Shown here piece by piece: positions 17,320 through 27,277 of a stretch of DNA of 64,000 nucleotides. The stretch is taken from contig NZ_CP030028.1 in NCBI RefSeq assembly GCF_003586445.1, positions 4,044,501 through 4,108,500 on the forward strand. Direction: 5' to 3'. How positions within the stretch are numbered: position 1 is the stretch's first letter; each line of letters begins with the position of its first letter. Source of the stretch: Bacillus sp. Y1 (lineage in GTDB: Bacteria; Bacillota; Bacilli; Bacillales; Cytobacillaceae). Position numbers and translations under genes: made by a program. A model generated the notes under the pieces. That model had not been told where the DNA came from. It worked only from the letters and a program-made list of their open reading frames with translations, and searched no databases.

Positions 17320-20300
17320 TTATTTCTTTACTGGTTGAGCTACTTCAAAATTTAAGCTATCAATTCGAAGATCTGGTGAATGGAACACGACATATACTGT
17401 ATTTTGACCCTTCGGCAATTTCCCTTTTAGATCAACAGTCACATCTTTGTATCCCAACTCATTTACGGTAACCCCTGCATTCTCTATGGTGTATGTGTTC
17501 TTTCCTGTTTTCGGTACTTCAATTTCAGCAAAAGGTTCGCTGTTTACAGAGCCAGAATGCAATGTAATTTTTCCACCTGCCACGTCCGAAGCAACGCTCG
17601 CGGTTACTTTCGTCGAACCTGTAAGCACCACTTTTGGTAGAGCTACCCAGGATCCTTCTTGTTTCGAACGGACGGCATGATATTCACCAACAACCTTCTC
17701 TGCTTTTAAGCTTTCGGCCGTTCTTGCTTTGGAGACTTCATGATAGACAACTTCATTTGATGCAAATGAGTGGTCGAATACATTAAAAGGTTTATTTGTT
17801 GGCAAAGCCGCAAGTGACTTCCCATCAATTGCGATCGTACTTTCTGCTTTAATTTCCTCAGAAGAAGACCCTATCATAAATATATAGTTTCCTTCCTCTA
17901 CAAGGAAATCCCCAGCATTTACATCCCAAACAGCTAAGTCCTTCGGATCGATCGTAAGTGTAACTGTCTTTGTTTCCCCAGCTTGTAAGGATACCTTCTC
18001 AAAAGCTACGAGTTGCTTTTGAGGGGCATATTCCCCATAAGCAGATTTATTATTTTTTCCGTATAGCTGAACGACCTCAGAAGTATTTACCGTTCCTTCA
18101 TTCTTCACTTGAACTGATACTTCAAAAGGAGAACCCTCAGAAGCCTTCTTTGGTGCTTTAAAGTCACTATACGTAAAGTTACTATAAGATAATCCGTAAC
18201 CAAATGGGTATGTGACAGGAGCCTCTGTATACATGTAGGTTAATTCTTGTTCAATTGGATCTGCATTTGTCATATCCAACGTAAATCTTGGATCAATATC
18301 ATCCAATGCAATCGTTGTATTTCCTTCAGGAATTGAGTACTTACTGATTTCTGGAAATGCAGACATATCTGCATACCATGTTGAAGAAAGACGTCCAGTT
18401 GGGGCATAGTCTCCATATAGCACTTGAGCTAACGCATAGGAATCATACTGACCTCCATATGGTTGATACACAATTGCTGAAACGTTCGGGTTATTTTGAA
18501 TTGGCTCCATCCCTACTGGGAAGCTAGATTTTACAACAACAACTGTCTTTTTCCCTTCCGCAGCAAAAGCAGCCGATACTTTCTCTACCAACTCGTAATC
18601 TGCATCTCCCATATTCAAATCAGAGCGATCATTGCCTTCTCCCGCACTATGACGTGGAATCGCACCCACAAACACAACAGCATAGTCATCCGTTTTTGCA
18701 CGTTTTACTGCTTCGGCTCCTACTTCTTTTACGACTGTTTGTTCAAACTTCACATCATCATTACGATTGGTTACATTGGCAGCAGTTCCAATCGTTGATG
18801 CCGCTGTCTTCAATTTTCCATCAGAGCCAGTTGTAATCACTCGTCCGTTGGAATAATACCAATTTGTGAAATCACCTGAGAATCCTGTTCTGTATCCACT
18901 TGCTACAAGGGAAACGGTCTGATCTGCATTTTCTTCCACTCTAATAGTTGGTGGAATCGCACTTGTATTCCCTAACATTTGGGCTAGATCCCAGTCATTA
19001 TTGGTTAAGTTTAATGCCGTTGCATTTGTATTTTCAACAGATGCATTAGCAGTTGTAGGGGAGGTCACCCATTTTCCGTTTATTACCGAACGTAAGCTAT
19101 ACCCTTTTTGCCCCCAATCATACACTTCAAATAAATGCGCCGGGTTATTTTTATCTAACGGCTCAGTTGTTGTTACAAGCTGAGAACCCTTTATTACATC
19201 TGCAGCATTTTCATCCGCTGTAACCGTCTGACCATTCAGCTTTGATTTTAATGAAACCACTTCCACTGCTGGGTCATAGGAAACATTATTCGAACCATTC
19301 GCCTTGATAATTGCCAATAGTGGGGAGATACCAGAGTTATCAATGTTTGGTGTTGTTCTTGCTGAGTAGGTGGTTTTAAACCTTGAATCTGCATACACTC
19401 CAGAAACTGACGCCTTCTTGTTTTTCTCGAGTGGTAGTGCCCCATCATTCTTTAGAAGGACGATACTTTCCTGCGCAGCCTGTAAAGCAACTTCTTGATG
19501 TTCAGGATCACTATATGTAGCTAGTTCCTCCCTAACATCTTTCGCCTCTTGAGCAAACGGATAGTTCTTCGGAATTCCATTTTCATCTACTTCATTAAAA
19601 ATACCCACTCGAACCATTTGATTCACATGTGAACGAGCTGCTTCGATTAAATCCTCTTTTGTCACACCGTATTTCCCTGCTTCAACTGCGTCAACTACAG
19701 CTGCCACATCGTCTAACGCATTTTGAGGATTTGGTCCAGGACGGCCGGCATTCGCATCAGCTAAAATCATTAAGATGGTTGCAGCCGTTCGATCCGTCGC
19801 ATATTGAGTATCATAACCATTTCCTTGCCCATTTGCCCCAAAAACGAGTGCGTCCCCATTAAAATCAGGAGAGCTATATACACCATACTTCGAGTAATTA
19901 TTAGCATGAATTTGATAAGGTGAAAGAATGTTTGGAATACCATTCGTTCGTCCAAATGATGTCATAACTCCAGCAACTGAACCTGAGCTTAATGCTTTTA
20001 ATGGACTTTTTGTCTGATATTCGAAAATAGATCTGGCACCAGCACTATTATTTGCCGTTTGGCGGAACCACTGGGCATTATATACGGAGTAATGCTTTGT
20101 TCCAACAGCTGCACGCATCCAAAAGCCATCATCACTTTGTTCCTGATCCGTACCGCTAAGTCCTGCTGCCATATTATCAATCATCGTAGCGGCCATGTGA
20201 ACATCCTCAGAAAATCCTTCGTCAAATCGACCGCTTAAAGGATTAATTCTCATATCGCTTACAACCGTAAATGCAACTGTCGCAGAAGGATCTGTTCCAC

Positions 20301-20781
20301 CGTGAATATTTGACTCCCCTTGTTTCACTTTTAATGTACTAATTTTTTCACTTCCTACTACTCTACCAATATCCGTAAGAAGTTCTTTGTTCCAAGTTTG
20401 CCCCATTCCTACTAGCGCAGGGAAATCTGTTGAAACCCCTTGAACATTATCTGCTGCTGAAAGTGCACCAGGTATCACTTTGCCTGCATTTGGGCCACGT
20501 TGTAAGGTGTAATGGTTTCTTGAACCAGTTGCATATACGGCTGGTCCTTCTAGACCTGTGTACTCAAAATAAGCATCAACATACTCATCGAGATGGTCAG
20601 GTACACCGTCAAACAACGGCATTCCATGAAATACCCCACCCACTTGATGTTTAAATTCGATGTACTCTTCTGCTTGTTTCTCTGGAGCTTTAAACCCAAC
20701 CATACTCGCTGTTAACGAAGTAATAAGCATTACGGATAGTGATTTTCTCCCTATTCTAGAAAGACGGGATTTTTTCAACAT
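17320..20781 (-). CDS. Large secreted GH3-family glycoside hydrolase, multidomain
   Basis: 1153 aa, larger than usual GH3 enzymes (700-850). Signal peptide at ~1-33. An N-terminal GH3 barrel contains AAVGTKHYSVYNAQWF, the KH-type substrate loop. The sandwich domain (IVLLKNDGALPL to GRLSSTW) is interrupted at ~540-680 by an extra beta-rich segment (LFEVYDWGQKGYSLRSV). A fibronectin-III-like domain follows (~910-1010), and the last ~130 residues look like a beta-sandwich carbohydrate-binding module. The usual SDW-type nucleophile segment reads GVYSSPDFNGD here, so the exact nucleophile Asp is uncertain. ATG 20781 with GAGAGGAAG. A cre-like site upstream suggests glucose repression. Substrate not predictable; beta-glucosidase or beta-xylosidase type. 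Confidence 0.88.
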   Translation of the reverse strand: MLKKSRLSRIGRKSLSVMLITSLTASMVGFKAPEKQAEEYIEFKHQVGGVFHGMPLFDGVPDHLDEYVDAYFEYTGLEGPAVYATGSRNHYTLQRGPNAGKVIPGALSAADNVQGVSTDFPALVGMGQTWNKELLTDIGRVVGSEKISTLKVKQGESNIHGGTDPSATVAFTVVSDMRINPLSGRFDEGFSEDVHMAATMIDNMAAGLSGTDQEQSDDGFWMRAAVGTKHYSVYNAQWFRQTANNSAGARSIFEYQTKSPLKALSSGSVAGVMTSFGRTNGIPNILSPYQIHANNYSKYGVYSSPDFNGDALVFGANGQGNGYDTQYATDRTAATILMILADANAGRPGPNPQNALDDVAAVVDAVEAGKYGVTKEDLIEAARSHVNQMVRVGIFNEVDENGIPKNYPFAQEAKDVREELATYSDPEHQEVALQAAQESIVLLKNDGALPLEKNKKASVSGVYADSRFKTTYSARTTPNIDNSGISPLLAIIKANGSNNVSYDPAVEVVSLKSKLNGQTVTADENAADVIKGSQLVTTTEPLDKNNPAHLFEVYDWGQKGYSLRSVINGKWVTSPTTANASVENTNATALNLTNNDWDLAQMLGNTSAIPPTIRVEENADQTVSLVASGYRTGFSGDFTNWYYSNGRVITTGSDGKLKTAASTIGTAANVTNRNDDVKFEQTVVKEVGAEAVKRAKTDDYAVVFVGAIPRHSAGEGNDRSDLNMGDADYELVEKVSAAFAAEGKKTVVVVKSSFPVGMEPIQNNPNVSAIVYQPYGGQYDSYALAQVLYGDYAPTGRLSSTWYADMSAFPEISKYSIPEGNTTIALDDIDPRFTLDMTNADPIEQELTYMYTEAPVTYPFGYGLSYSNFTYSDFKAPKKASEGSPFEVSVQVKNEGTVNTSEVVQLYGKNNKSAYGEYAPQKQLVAFEKVSLQAGETKTVTLTIDPKDLAVWDVNAGDFLVEEGNYIFMIGSSSEEIKAESTIAIDGKSLAALPTNKPFNVFDHSFASNEVVYHEVSKARTAESLKAEKVVGEYHAVRSKQEGSWVALPKVVLTGSTKVTASVASDVAGGKITLHSGSVNSEPFAEIEVPKTGKNTYTIENAGVTVNELGYKDVTVDLKGKLPKGQNTVYVVFHSPDLRIDSLNFEVAQPVKK

Positions 20782-20800
20782 AGCACTTCCTCTCAGGTTT

Positions 20801-20814
20801 TTTAAGCGCTTTCA
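20801..20814 (-). promoter_or_regulatory. cre site (CcpA) upstream of the large GH3 gene
   Basis: On the minus strand TGAAAGCGCTTAAA, 13 of 14 positions of TGWAANCGNTNWCA, 20 bp upstream of the GH3 start. The rest of the gap to the divergent MFS gene (20815-21042) is AT-rich with no other signal recognised. Confidence 0.7.
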
Positions 20815-21042
20815 ATTATGAAGGGACCGGTCTCCTATAAAAATATTTTAATCTCTATCTACCATTCAACGATAGTGAGCTATTTTTACGATTGTGTACA
20901 CATTTTTAAGACAGAAAGAAGTGGATTCATTTTTATTATTATCCTTGATAGGATTTTCCTAATTTTTACTCTGTCAAATGAACAGTATACTTAAAGTATG
21001 TCTTAGACCGCATTGATGTTTTTTCAGATTGAGGTGATTGGG

Positions 21043-22191
21043 TTGGTTTTAAGAATTGTATTTATCATTACATTAGGATTTCAGACCGTTATTAATATGA
21101 CGCGGCCTGTCATCACGTTATATGCCTCAGAGCTCGGAGCTTCTCCCCTTGAAATAGGTATCCTTACGGCAGCCTTTGCTTTATTTCCGCTCATATTTGC
21201 AATTCAAGCCGGTAAACTAGCGGATAAACTCGGAGATCGCATTCCTGTTTTTATCGGATCATTTTCAATACTTGTGGGGATGGCTATTCCATTGACTTAC
21301 CCAAGCATGTGGGCGTTATTTGTGAGCCAATTTTTTGTAGGAATCGGAAGTGTATTTATCCCTGTTTCCTTACAGAATGTCCTAGGAAATAGTGCAACAA
21401 AAGATAATCGTGACCACTACTTTAGTATGCTTGGCATGGCAGTAGCAACAGGAGCATTAATTGGGCCTATCATCGGAGGATTTGTTACGGAGCATATTTC
21501 TTATTCGTTTTCTTTTCTGCTTTCTATTCTTATTGGGATCGTGCCAGTGATTTTCACTTTTTTCCTGCCTGTCATCAAAAGGCAAGGTTCTGCAAATCAA
21601 TATGGAATGCTTTCTTCTATTAAGCTATTACAAAATCCATTATTACAAAAAGCCTTATTTTCAAGTGCCCTAGTATTGTACTCAAGAGATATTTTTGTTG
21701 CGTATTTTCCTTTGTATGCAAAAAGCTTACAACTGTCTGATTCGACGATAGGAATCATTATTGCTGTTCAAGGATTAGCGATGATTATTGTGCGTGTGTT
21801 TTTACCGAAATTAATAGATATGTTGGGTAGAGACAGGGTCCTGCTTATCTCTATCATTGTTGCTGGAACCTCGTTTCTGCTTATGCCTTTTTCAGAGAAT
21901 GTGATTTTTATGGGCATTTTGAGCTCCCTTATGGGATTGGGCTTGGGTTGTGGTCAACCTCTCTCCATGACAACGACGTATAATGCGTCACCTAAATCAA
22001 GGACCGGAGAAGTTCTCGGACTACGCCTAACCACGAATCGCCTATCACAGCTAATTGCTCCTCTTTTCTTTGGAGTGATTGGTGCCTCAGCTGGAATTAT
22101 GTCTGTGTATTTGGTTAGTGGGGTTTTCTTAGTTTCGGGGACCTTTTGGATTCGACCGGAGAAAGTGAACAGTTCGGATAATTATACTTAA
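21043..22191 (+). CDS. MFS transporter
   Basis: 382-aa major facilitator with twelve predicted hydrophobic segments. The loop 2-3 signature is seen as GKLADKLGDRIPVF, and a second at LIDMLGRDRVLL. Drug:H+ antiporter-like architecture; substrate unknown. I chose TTG 21043, 6 nt after GAGGTG (21031-21036); the ATG 21016 has no ribosome binding site and would add hydrophilic residues before the first membrane helix. Divergent from the large secreted GH3 gene, convergent with the rhamnosidase operon across a hairpin repeat array. Confidence 0.85.
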   Translation: MVLRIVFIITLGFQTVINMTRPVITLYASELGASPLEIGILTAAFALFPLIFAIQAGKLADKLGDRIPVFIGSFSILVGMAIPLTYPSMWALFVSQFFVGIGSVFIPVSLQNVLGNSATKDNRDHYFSMLGMAVATGALIGPIIGGFVTEHISYSFSFLLSILIGIVPVIFTFFLPVIKRQGSANQYGMLSSIKLLQNPLLQKALFSSALVLYSRDIFVAYFPLYAKSLQLSDSTIGIIIAVQGLAMIIVRVFLPKLIDMLGRDRVLLISIIVAGTSFLLMPFSENVIFMGILSSLMGLGLGCGQPLSMTTTYNASPKSRTGEVLGLRLTTNRLSQLIAPLFFGVIGASAGIMSVYLVSGVFLVSGTFWIRPEKVNSSDNYT

Positions 22192-22242
22192 GTTGGAGTC
22201 GTAGTGATCTTTCACAAATGTATCTACCACCATCTAAACATG

Positions 22243-22598
22243 TTCATATGCGGGATGAAGTTCGTTTGCTTCGGCTTATCAGCTTTAAATGATCTTCATA
22301 TGCTTTATGAACTTCATTTGCTCCGGCTTTTCTACTTCAAATGATCTTCATATGCTCGATGAACTTCATTTGCTCCGGCTTTTCTGTTTCAAATGATCTT
22401 CATATGCTCGATGAACTTCATTTGGCAAAAGCTTTTCTACTTCAAATGATCTTCATATGCTCGATGGACTTCATTTGGCAAAAGCTTTTCTACTTCAAAT
22501 GATCTTCATATGCTCGATGGACTTCATTTGGCAAAAGCTTTTCTACTTCAAATGATCTTCATATGCTCGATGGACTTCGTTACTCCGGCTTTTTTCTT
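22243..22598. repeat. Tandem hairpin array, seven units of 52-53 bp (array a)
   Basis: Units begin with TTCATATG at 22243, 22295, 22347, 22399, 22452, 22505 and 22558 (spacing 52, 52, 52, 53, 53, 53). Each contains TTCAT, a 7-nt loop, then ATGAA (later ATGGA, kept by G-T pairing). With the flanking ATGATC and CTTCATTT the arms reach 14 positions with two mismatches. The 53-bp units carry GGCAAAAGC where the 52-bp units have GCTCCGGC. It occupies most of the 469-bp gap between the convergent MFS and rhamnosidase genes. Confidence 0.92.
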
Positions 22599-22621
22599 AA
22601 AATCAATTACTTTCATGTAAA

Positions 22622-22646
22622 AAAGCAGACAATAGTTGTCTGCTTT
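22622..22646 (-). terminator. Rhamnosidase operon terminator
   Basis: AAAGCAGACAA / TTGTCTGCTTT, 11-bp perfect stem with a 3-nt loop, followed by TTTTACATG on the minus strand. Confidence 0.85.
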
Positions 22647-22660
22647 CCGTAAATCTATAA

Positions 22661-25504
22661 TTATTCAAAACGAACCCGAACTTTAGCCAATATTCCATCT
22701 AATTCATCAAGAACTTCACGTGGGATTGGTAAAAAAGGTTTGTTCGCTACTTCTCTCAAAGACAAATGACCCACTTTTCCTATCAAATCCTCAGGTAATT
22801 GAGATATCTGTGGTACCTTCTCAACTAAAATGCTTTTTGCCTCTTTGTTGTGGAGTAATTCGGACAAGGCAAATTCTGTGCTGTAGCTTTCGATATAAGC
22901 CTTAGTTGGAGTATAACTAATTTCCCATACTCCGCTTTCCAGCTCTACCTGCACATTCTCATTCATTTGTTGTGCGGATAATCCAGTCTCTACTAATAAT
23001 TGACCATTAATCTTTACAGTTTGTACTAATGCATCTGGTAAGATTAGTGTGGCTGTTGCATTAAATGGAATCGTGAATGCAAAGTCCAGGTTTCCTTCCT
23101 CATCTATTGACCATTGGCTTTCATATAAACCGGAGGCAGAATTCAAACTAGCCTTTACATGATTAATTCTGCTGTTTGGTAGTGGAGCTAATTTAACATG
23201 GCGGAATCCAGGCTGATCTTCTACTGGATTAATCCCAGCCATATGTCTAAACATCCATTCCACAATCGAACCGTAAGCATAGTGATTTAAGGAATTCATA
23301 TCTGTTCCACTTATTTTTCCATCAGGCAATACAGAATTCCAGCGCTCCCAAATGGTTGTTGCTCCCATGGTCACTGCATATAACCAGCTTGGATAATCTG
23401 TATTTAGTAACAACGTATAAGCAACGTCATTGCTTTCATTTTCAGATAATACTCTGCACAAATATGGAGTTCCCACAAAGCCCGTCTTTAAATGATTACC
23501 ATCATTCTTTAACTTGGCACGTAAATCATTTGCGATTCTTTCGGTAAATTCTTCAGGAACTAACTCCATAAATAATGCTACAATTAGTGCCGTTTGCGTA
23601 TTTAATGCGAGTCGACCATTTTTTGTGAAGTACTCGTCCTGGATAGCGGTTCTTACCTCATTTGACAGGTTCTCATATTCGTTCGACACATCGACCATTC
23701 CAAGTACTTTCGCTGCTTTTGCGACTAAACCTGCGGAATAGCAATAATAAGCAGATGATATAAAGCTAACCTCTGTTCCACCAGTAGGAAAATTAGGGTT
23801 TTCTCCATCTAAAGCTAACCAATCTCCGAAATGGAAGCCTGTCGTCCACAGTCTCTTTGAGCCGGATCCATCATCCGCTCGTTTAATATAATCAACCCAA
23901 GCTTTCATGCTATCAAATTGTTGTTCTAATATGGCCTTATCACCATAATGCAGATACACATTCCAAGGAATAATGGTAGCTGCATCACCCCAAGCACTTG
24001 AACCGCCACCATTAATATTTGTAGCTGGCACCACCATTGGGACCATGCCCGCTTTGTCCTCTTGCTCCTTCCAAAGATCATACCCATATTTGCTGAAAAA
24101 AGCATATGAATCCATATTAAAGCAGGCCGTTCCTGAAAAGACTTGTGCATCACCCGTCCAACCCATCCGTTCATCTCTTTGTGGGCAATCGGTAGGAACA
24201 TCTAAAAAGTTACCTTTTTGTCCCCATAATGCATTCAAAAATAGTCGGTTCACTAACGGATTACTCGTTTCAATATGGCCCGTTTGGTCCATATCTGAGT
24301 ACAATACACAACCCGTAAAATCATCAGGATTCAATTCACCCTGCCATCCCGACACTTTTACGTACCTGAAACCATAGAAAGTGAAGTGTGGTCTAACAAC
24401 CATTTCTTCTCCATTGGATATATACGTAAACTTGGCTTTAGCTGTTCGTAAATTCTCACGATAGAAATTACCTTCCTGAAGAAGCTCTCCATACTCTAAG
24501 GTAATTTCCGACCCCTTAGGAGTCCTATTTTTAAATTGGATCCATCCCACCATGTTTTGACCCATATCTAACACGGTCTCACCCGCAGGTGTGGAAATAA
24601 CCTCAATTGGTTGTATCGTTTCTTTTATCACAACGGGTAAGCTTAATCTTGCTTTTAATCGATCAAATCCTAAATCGATTTCGTGGACGTTATAGGTTGT
24701 ACGATCATCAAAGGTGGCGTCATACACTTCACCATCATAAATACTGCTTTCTAAAATGTTACTTCTTCTCGCCGTCCAAGTACTGTCTGTAGGAATCAAT
24801 TGACTTGTTCCATCTTTAAAGTAAATGACTATTTCACAAAGTAGAGCATACTTATCTCCATAGATTTCAGAGGTTCCACCGTCAAACCCAAATCTTCCTT
24901 TATAAAGACCATTTCCTAGCATCACTTCTACATTGTTATGTCCCGTTTTAACTTGCTCCGTAATGTCATAGGTTTGATACTGCAGCCATTTATGATATGC
25001 ATTAAAATGTGGAGTTAAATATTCATTCCCGACCTTGTCACCGTTGATTTCCATTTCATATAAACCTAACCCACATACATATGCTCGAGCAGATTCAATT
25101 TCTTTTTCAATCAAAAAATCTTTTGTTAATACAGGCTCTATACTCTTATCGAGTTCCGGTGTAATCCAACTTGCCTTCCATGGCTCTTCACCCTTGGCTG
25201 TCTCAAACCAGGCAGGATCGCTAGTTGCCATCTCCCCATTATCTGCCCATACGGTCACACGCCAGAAATAGCGTGTATACGGTCTTAGTTCGATTGGTAG
25301 TTCAAAAGCAAGACTGTCTATTTCTTGACTCTTTCCACTATCGAACACGATGTTAGAAAAATGATCATCTAAAGCAACCTGAATTTGTGCAGCTGTTTGC
25401 TTTTTTGCATCTGTTTCACATGTGATAAAAGACAGTCTTGGTTTTCCTATATCAAATCCCAAAGGGTTTGTTATACGGTTCGTTTTCAAAGTTACGATTT
25501 TCAT
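22661..25504 (-). CDS. GH78 alpha-L-rhamnosidase
   Basis: 947 aa. Order: Ig-like N-domain (~10-105), Bac_rhamnosid_N sandwich (~110-290), middle sandwich (~295-400), the (alpha/alpha)6 catalytic barrel (~405-755) and the C-terminal sandwich. The family signature DCPQRDERMGWTGDAQVF is at 439-456 with the catalytic Glu region intact. About 80 extra residues follow the last domain. No signal peptide, so it acts in the cytoplasm on imported rhamnosides. RBS AAAGGAGA before ATG 25504. Last gene of pgmB-GH3-GH78; releases L-rhamnose from plant glycosides or polysaccharide fragments. Confidence 0.95.
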   Translation of the reverse strand: MKIVTLKTNRITNPLGFDIGKPRLSFITCETDAKKQTAAQIQVALDDHFSNIVFDSGKSQEIDSLAFELPIELRPYTRYFWRVTVWADNGEMATSDPAWFETAKGEEPWKASWITPELDKSIEPVLTKDFLIEKEIESARAYVCGLGLYEMEINGDKVGNEYLTPHFNAYHKWLQYQTYDITEQVKTGHNNVEVMLGNGLYKGRFGFDGGTSEIYGDKYALLCEIVIYFKDGTSQLIPTDSTWTARRSNILESSIYDGEVYDATFDDRTTYNVHEIDLGFDRLKARLSLPVVIKETIQPIEVISTPAGETVLDMGQNMVGWIQFKNRTPKGSEITLEYGELLQEGNFYRENLRTAKAKFTYISNGEEMVVRPHFTFYGFRYVKVSGWQGELNPDDFTGCVLYSDMDQTGHIETSNPLVNRLFLNALWGQKGNFLDVPTDCPQRDERMGWTGDAQVFSGTACFNMDSYAFFSKYGYDLWKEQEDKAGMVPMVVPATNINGGGSSAWGDAATIIPWNVYLHYGDKAILEQQFDSMKAWVDYIKRADDGSGSKRLWTTGFHFGDWLALDGENPNFPTGGTEVSFISSAYYCYSAGLVAKAAKVLGMVDVSNEYENLSNEVRTAIQDEYFTKNGRLALNTQTALIVALFMELVPEEFTERIANDLRAKLKNDGNHLKTGFVGTPYLCRVLSENESNDVAYTLLLNTDYPSWLYAVTMGATTIWERWNSVLPDGKISGTDMNSLNHYAYGSIVEWMFRHMAGINPVEDQPGFRHVKLAPLPNSRINHVKASLNSASGLYESQWSIDEEGNLDFAFTIPFNATATLILPDALVQTVKINGQLLVETGLSAQQMNENVQVELESGVWEISYTPTKAYIESYSTEFALSELLHNKEAKSILVEKVPQISQLPEDLIGKVGHLSLREVANKPFLPIPREVLDELDGILAKVRVRFE

Positions 25505-25539
25505 GTTTAGAGTCTCCTTTTATCTAGTACTCTTTCTTT

Positions 25540-27264
25540 TTATAGTCTAGTATCCCACTTTCCACAAAACGCATCTACTGGACTCTTCCCTTTAAATTCT
25601 GATCTTCCAGTAATTTTATCAATCACTGCCTTGACGACAAACTCATTAGACGAATACGCATTAATATACGTTTTTACCATCGGTACATCCTGAAGATGAT
25701 AAGGGTTGGCTACAGATATAAACATGGTAGGAATTTCGTTTACAAACCATGGAGCATTTGCATTTAAAGGCTGCATCCAATTGATTCTAACAGTTGTTTG
25801 ATTACTTGCCGTTTCTAAATTCGCTACATATAAAACAAGGTCATATTTTTCTTTTAGATCATGAACACTCATGAGTAATTCTTTAAAGTTCACCTTGCTA
25901 TTATCGAAAAGATCGACTTCAAACCCTTCTTTTTGAAGAGCTTCTAAAAAGGAATGGGTTACAGAAGCGCCTTCTTTCAAGCCGCCACTTTGGTCACCTA
26001 AAATATTTAATCTGATCCGTTTATATTGTTTAGGGCTAATCGGTAATAATTTCTGTGTGTCCTTTACTAAAGTTACCGACTGGTCAGCACATTCACTTGC
26101 CCACTTCTTATGCTCCTCACTCTGTAGTACAGATAATGCTTCTTGACCGGGTACAAGTGTTCCATCAACTTTTTGATTGTGTAAACCTATAGACAGCTTT
26201 AAAGCTAATATTCTCGTTACTGCTTCATCTACCCTTTCGACTGAAAGAATACCCGTTTCAATTCCCTTCATCATAAACTCATAATCTTCTCTAATATCAC
26301 GATTGAAAAGGAACATATCACAGCCTGACGCAATGGCCTTTGGAACAGCAATTTCTCTTTTTTCCGAAACAGTGAAACCGAGCATTGGAGTCGCATCTGT
26401 AATGATTAGTCCATTAAAGCCTAATTGTTTTCTCAACAAATCATTTAACAGCTCTGGAGCTAAAGTGGCTGGCATAATCTCTTCGTCTTGAATGGTTGGA
26501 ACGAGTTTTCTAGAATAATGTGGTAGTTTGATATGCCCGATCATAATCGATTTTGCATCAGCCTCAATCATTTCTTTATATACCATTCCAAATGTTTGGT
26601 CCCACTCTTCTGGTGATAGTGAATTCACAGAAGATAAAAGATGGTGATCTCGATTATCTACTCCATCTCCTGGGAAATGCTTTACAGAGGCTGCAACACC
26701 ACTTTCACTCAATCCTTCCAAATAGGCTTTTCCCATATTCGCCACTCTTTTAGGATCAGAACCAAATGTTCTTACATTAGTAATCGGATTTTGATAGTTC
26801 ATATCAATATCAACAATTGGTGCAAATGCCCAGTTACAACCTACTGCTCTTCCTTCGCGACCGGCAACTACCCCTAACTTATAAGCCATGTCCACATTGT
26901 CCGTGGCTGCCACCTGTAACTGCTTCCCAAAGTACGTTCCATCCGTTGCAATACCGTTTCCACCCGCTTCTAAATTAGCGGAAATTAACAAAGGAATAGG
27001 AGAAAGACTCTGTAATAGTCGGTGGGTTTCCTGCATTTTCGCTCCCTCGTTCGGACGATACATGATCCCACCTGGCTTGAATTCTTCGATAAATCTAGTT
27101 AACTCTTCTTCCTGATCGGAGCTGCCAATCGGACAGAATAGTTGGCCAACTTTCTCACGTAAACTCATGGACTGGAGCGTTTGTTCAATCCAACTGATAT
27201 CTTTATCTGATAAAAAAAACGGTTTATTTTTTAAATGAGCGTATTTACTTTCCATTTGTATCAT
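25540..27264 (-). CDS. Cytoplasmic GH3 hydrolase, NagZ-like active site
   Basis: 574 aa without signal peptide. It has the GH3 TIM barrel with KHFPGDGVDNRDHH, the loop that in NagZ/YbbD-type GH3 enzymes supplies the Asp-His general acid pair, and nucleophile Asp in LIITDATPMLG. A second domain follows from ~residue 400. By motif it is nearer to beta-N-acetylhexosaminidases than to classical beta-glucosidases, but its place between pgmB and a GH78 rhamnosidase suggests plant oligosaccharides. ATG 27264 has AAAGGAG at good spacing; the longer reading to 27300 overlaps pgmB and has no support. Same operon as pgmB (13-bp gap) and GH78 (35 bp). Confidence 0.88.
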   Translation of the reverse strand: MIQMESKYAHLKNKPFFLSDKDISWIEQTLQSMSLREKVGQLFCPIGSSDQEEELTRFIEEFKPGGIMYRPNEGAKMQETHRLLQSLSPIPLLISANLEAGGNGIATDGTYFGKQLQVAATDNVDMAYKLGVVAGREGRAVGCNWAFAPIVDIDMNYQNPITNVRTFGSDPKRVANMGKAYLEGLSESGVAASVKHFPGDGVDNRDHHLLSSVNSLSPEEWDQTFGMVYKEMIEADAKSIMIGHIKLPHYSRKLVPTIQDEEIMPATLAPELLNDLLRKQLGFNGLIITDATPMLGFTVSEKREIAVPKAIASGCDMFLFNRDIREDYEFMMKGIETGILSVERVDEAVTRILALKLSIGLHNQKVDGTLVPGQEALSVLQSEEHKKWASECADQSVTLVKDTQKLLPISPKQYKRIRLNILGDQSGGLKEGASVTHSFLEALQKEGFEVDLFDNSKVNFKELLMSVHDLKEKYDLVLYVANLETASNQTTVRINWMQPLNANAPWFVNEIPTMFISVANPYHLQDVPMVKTYINAYSSNEFVVKAVIDKITGRSEFKGKSPVDAFCGKWDTRL

Positions 27265-27277
27265 CGTTTGCTCTCCT

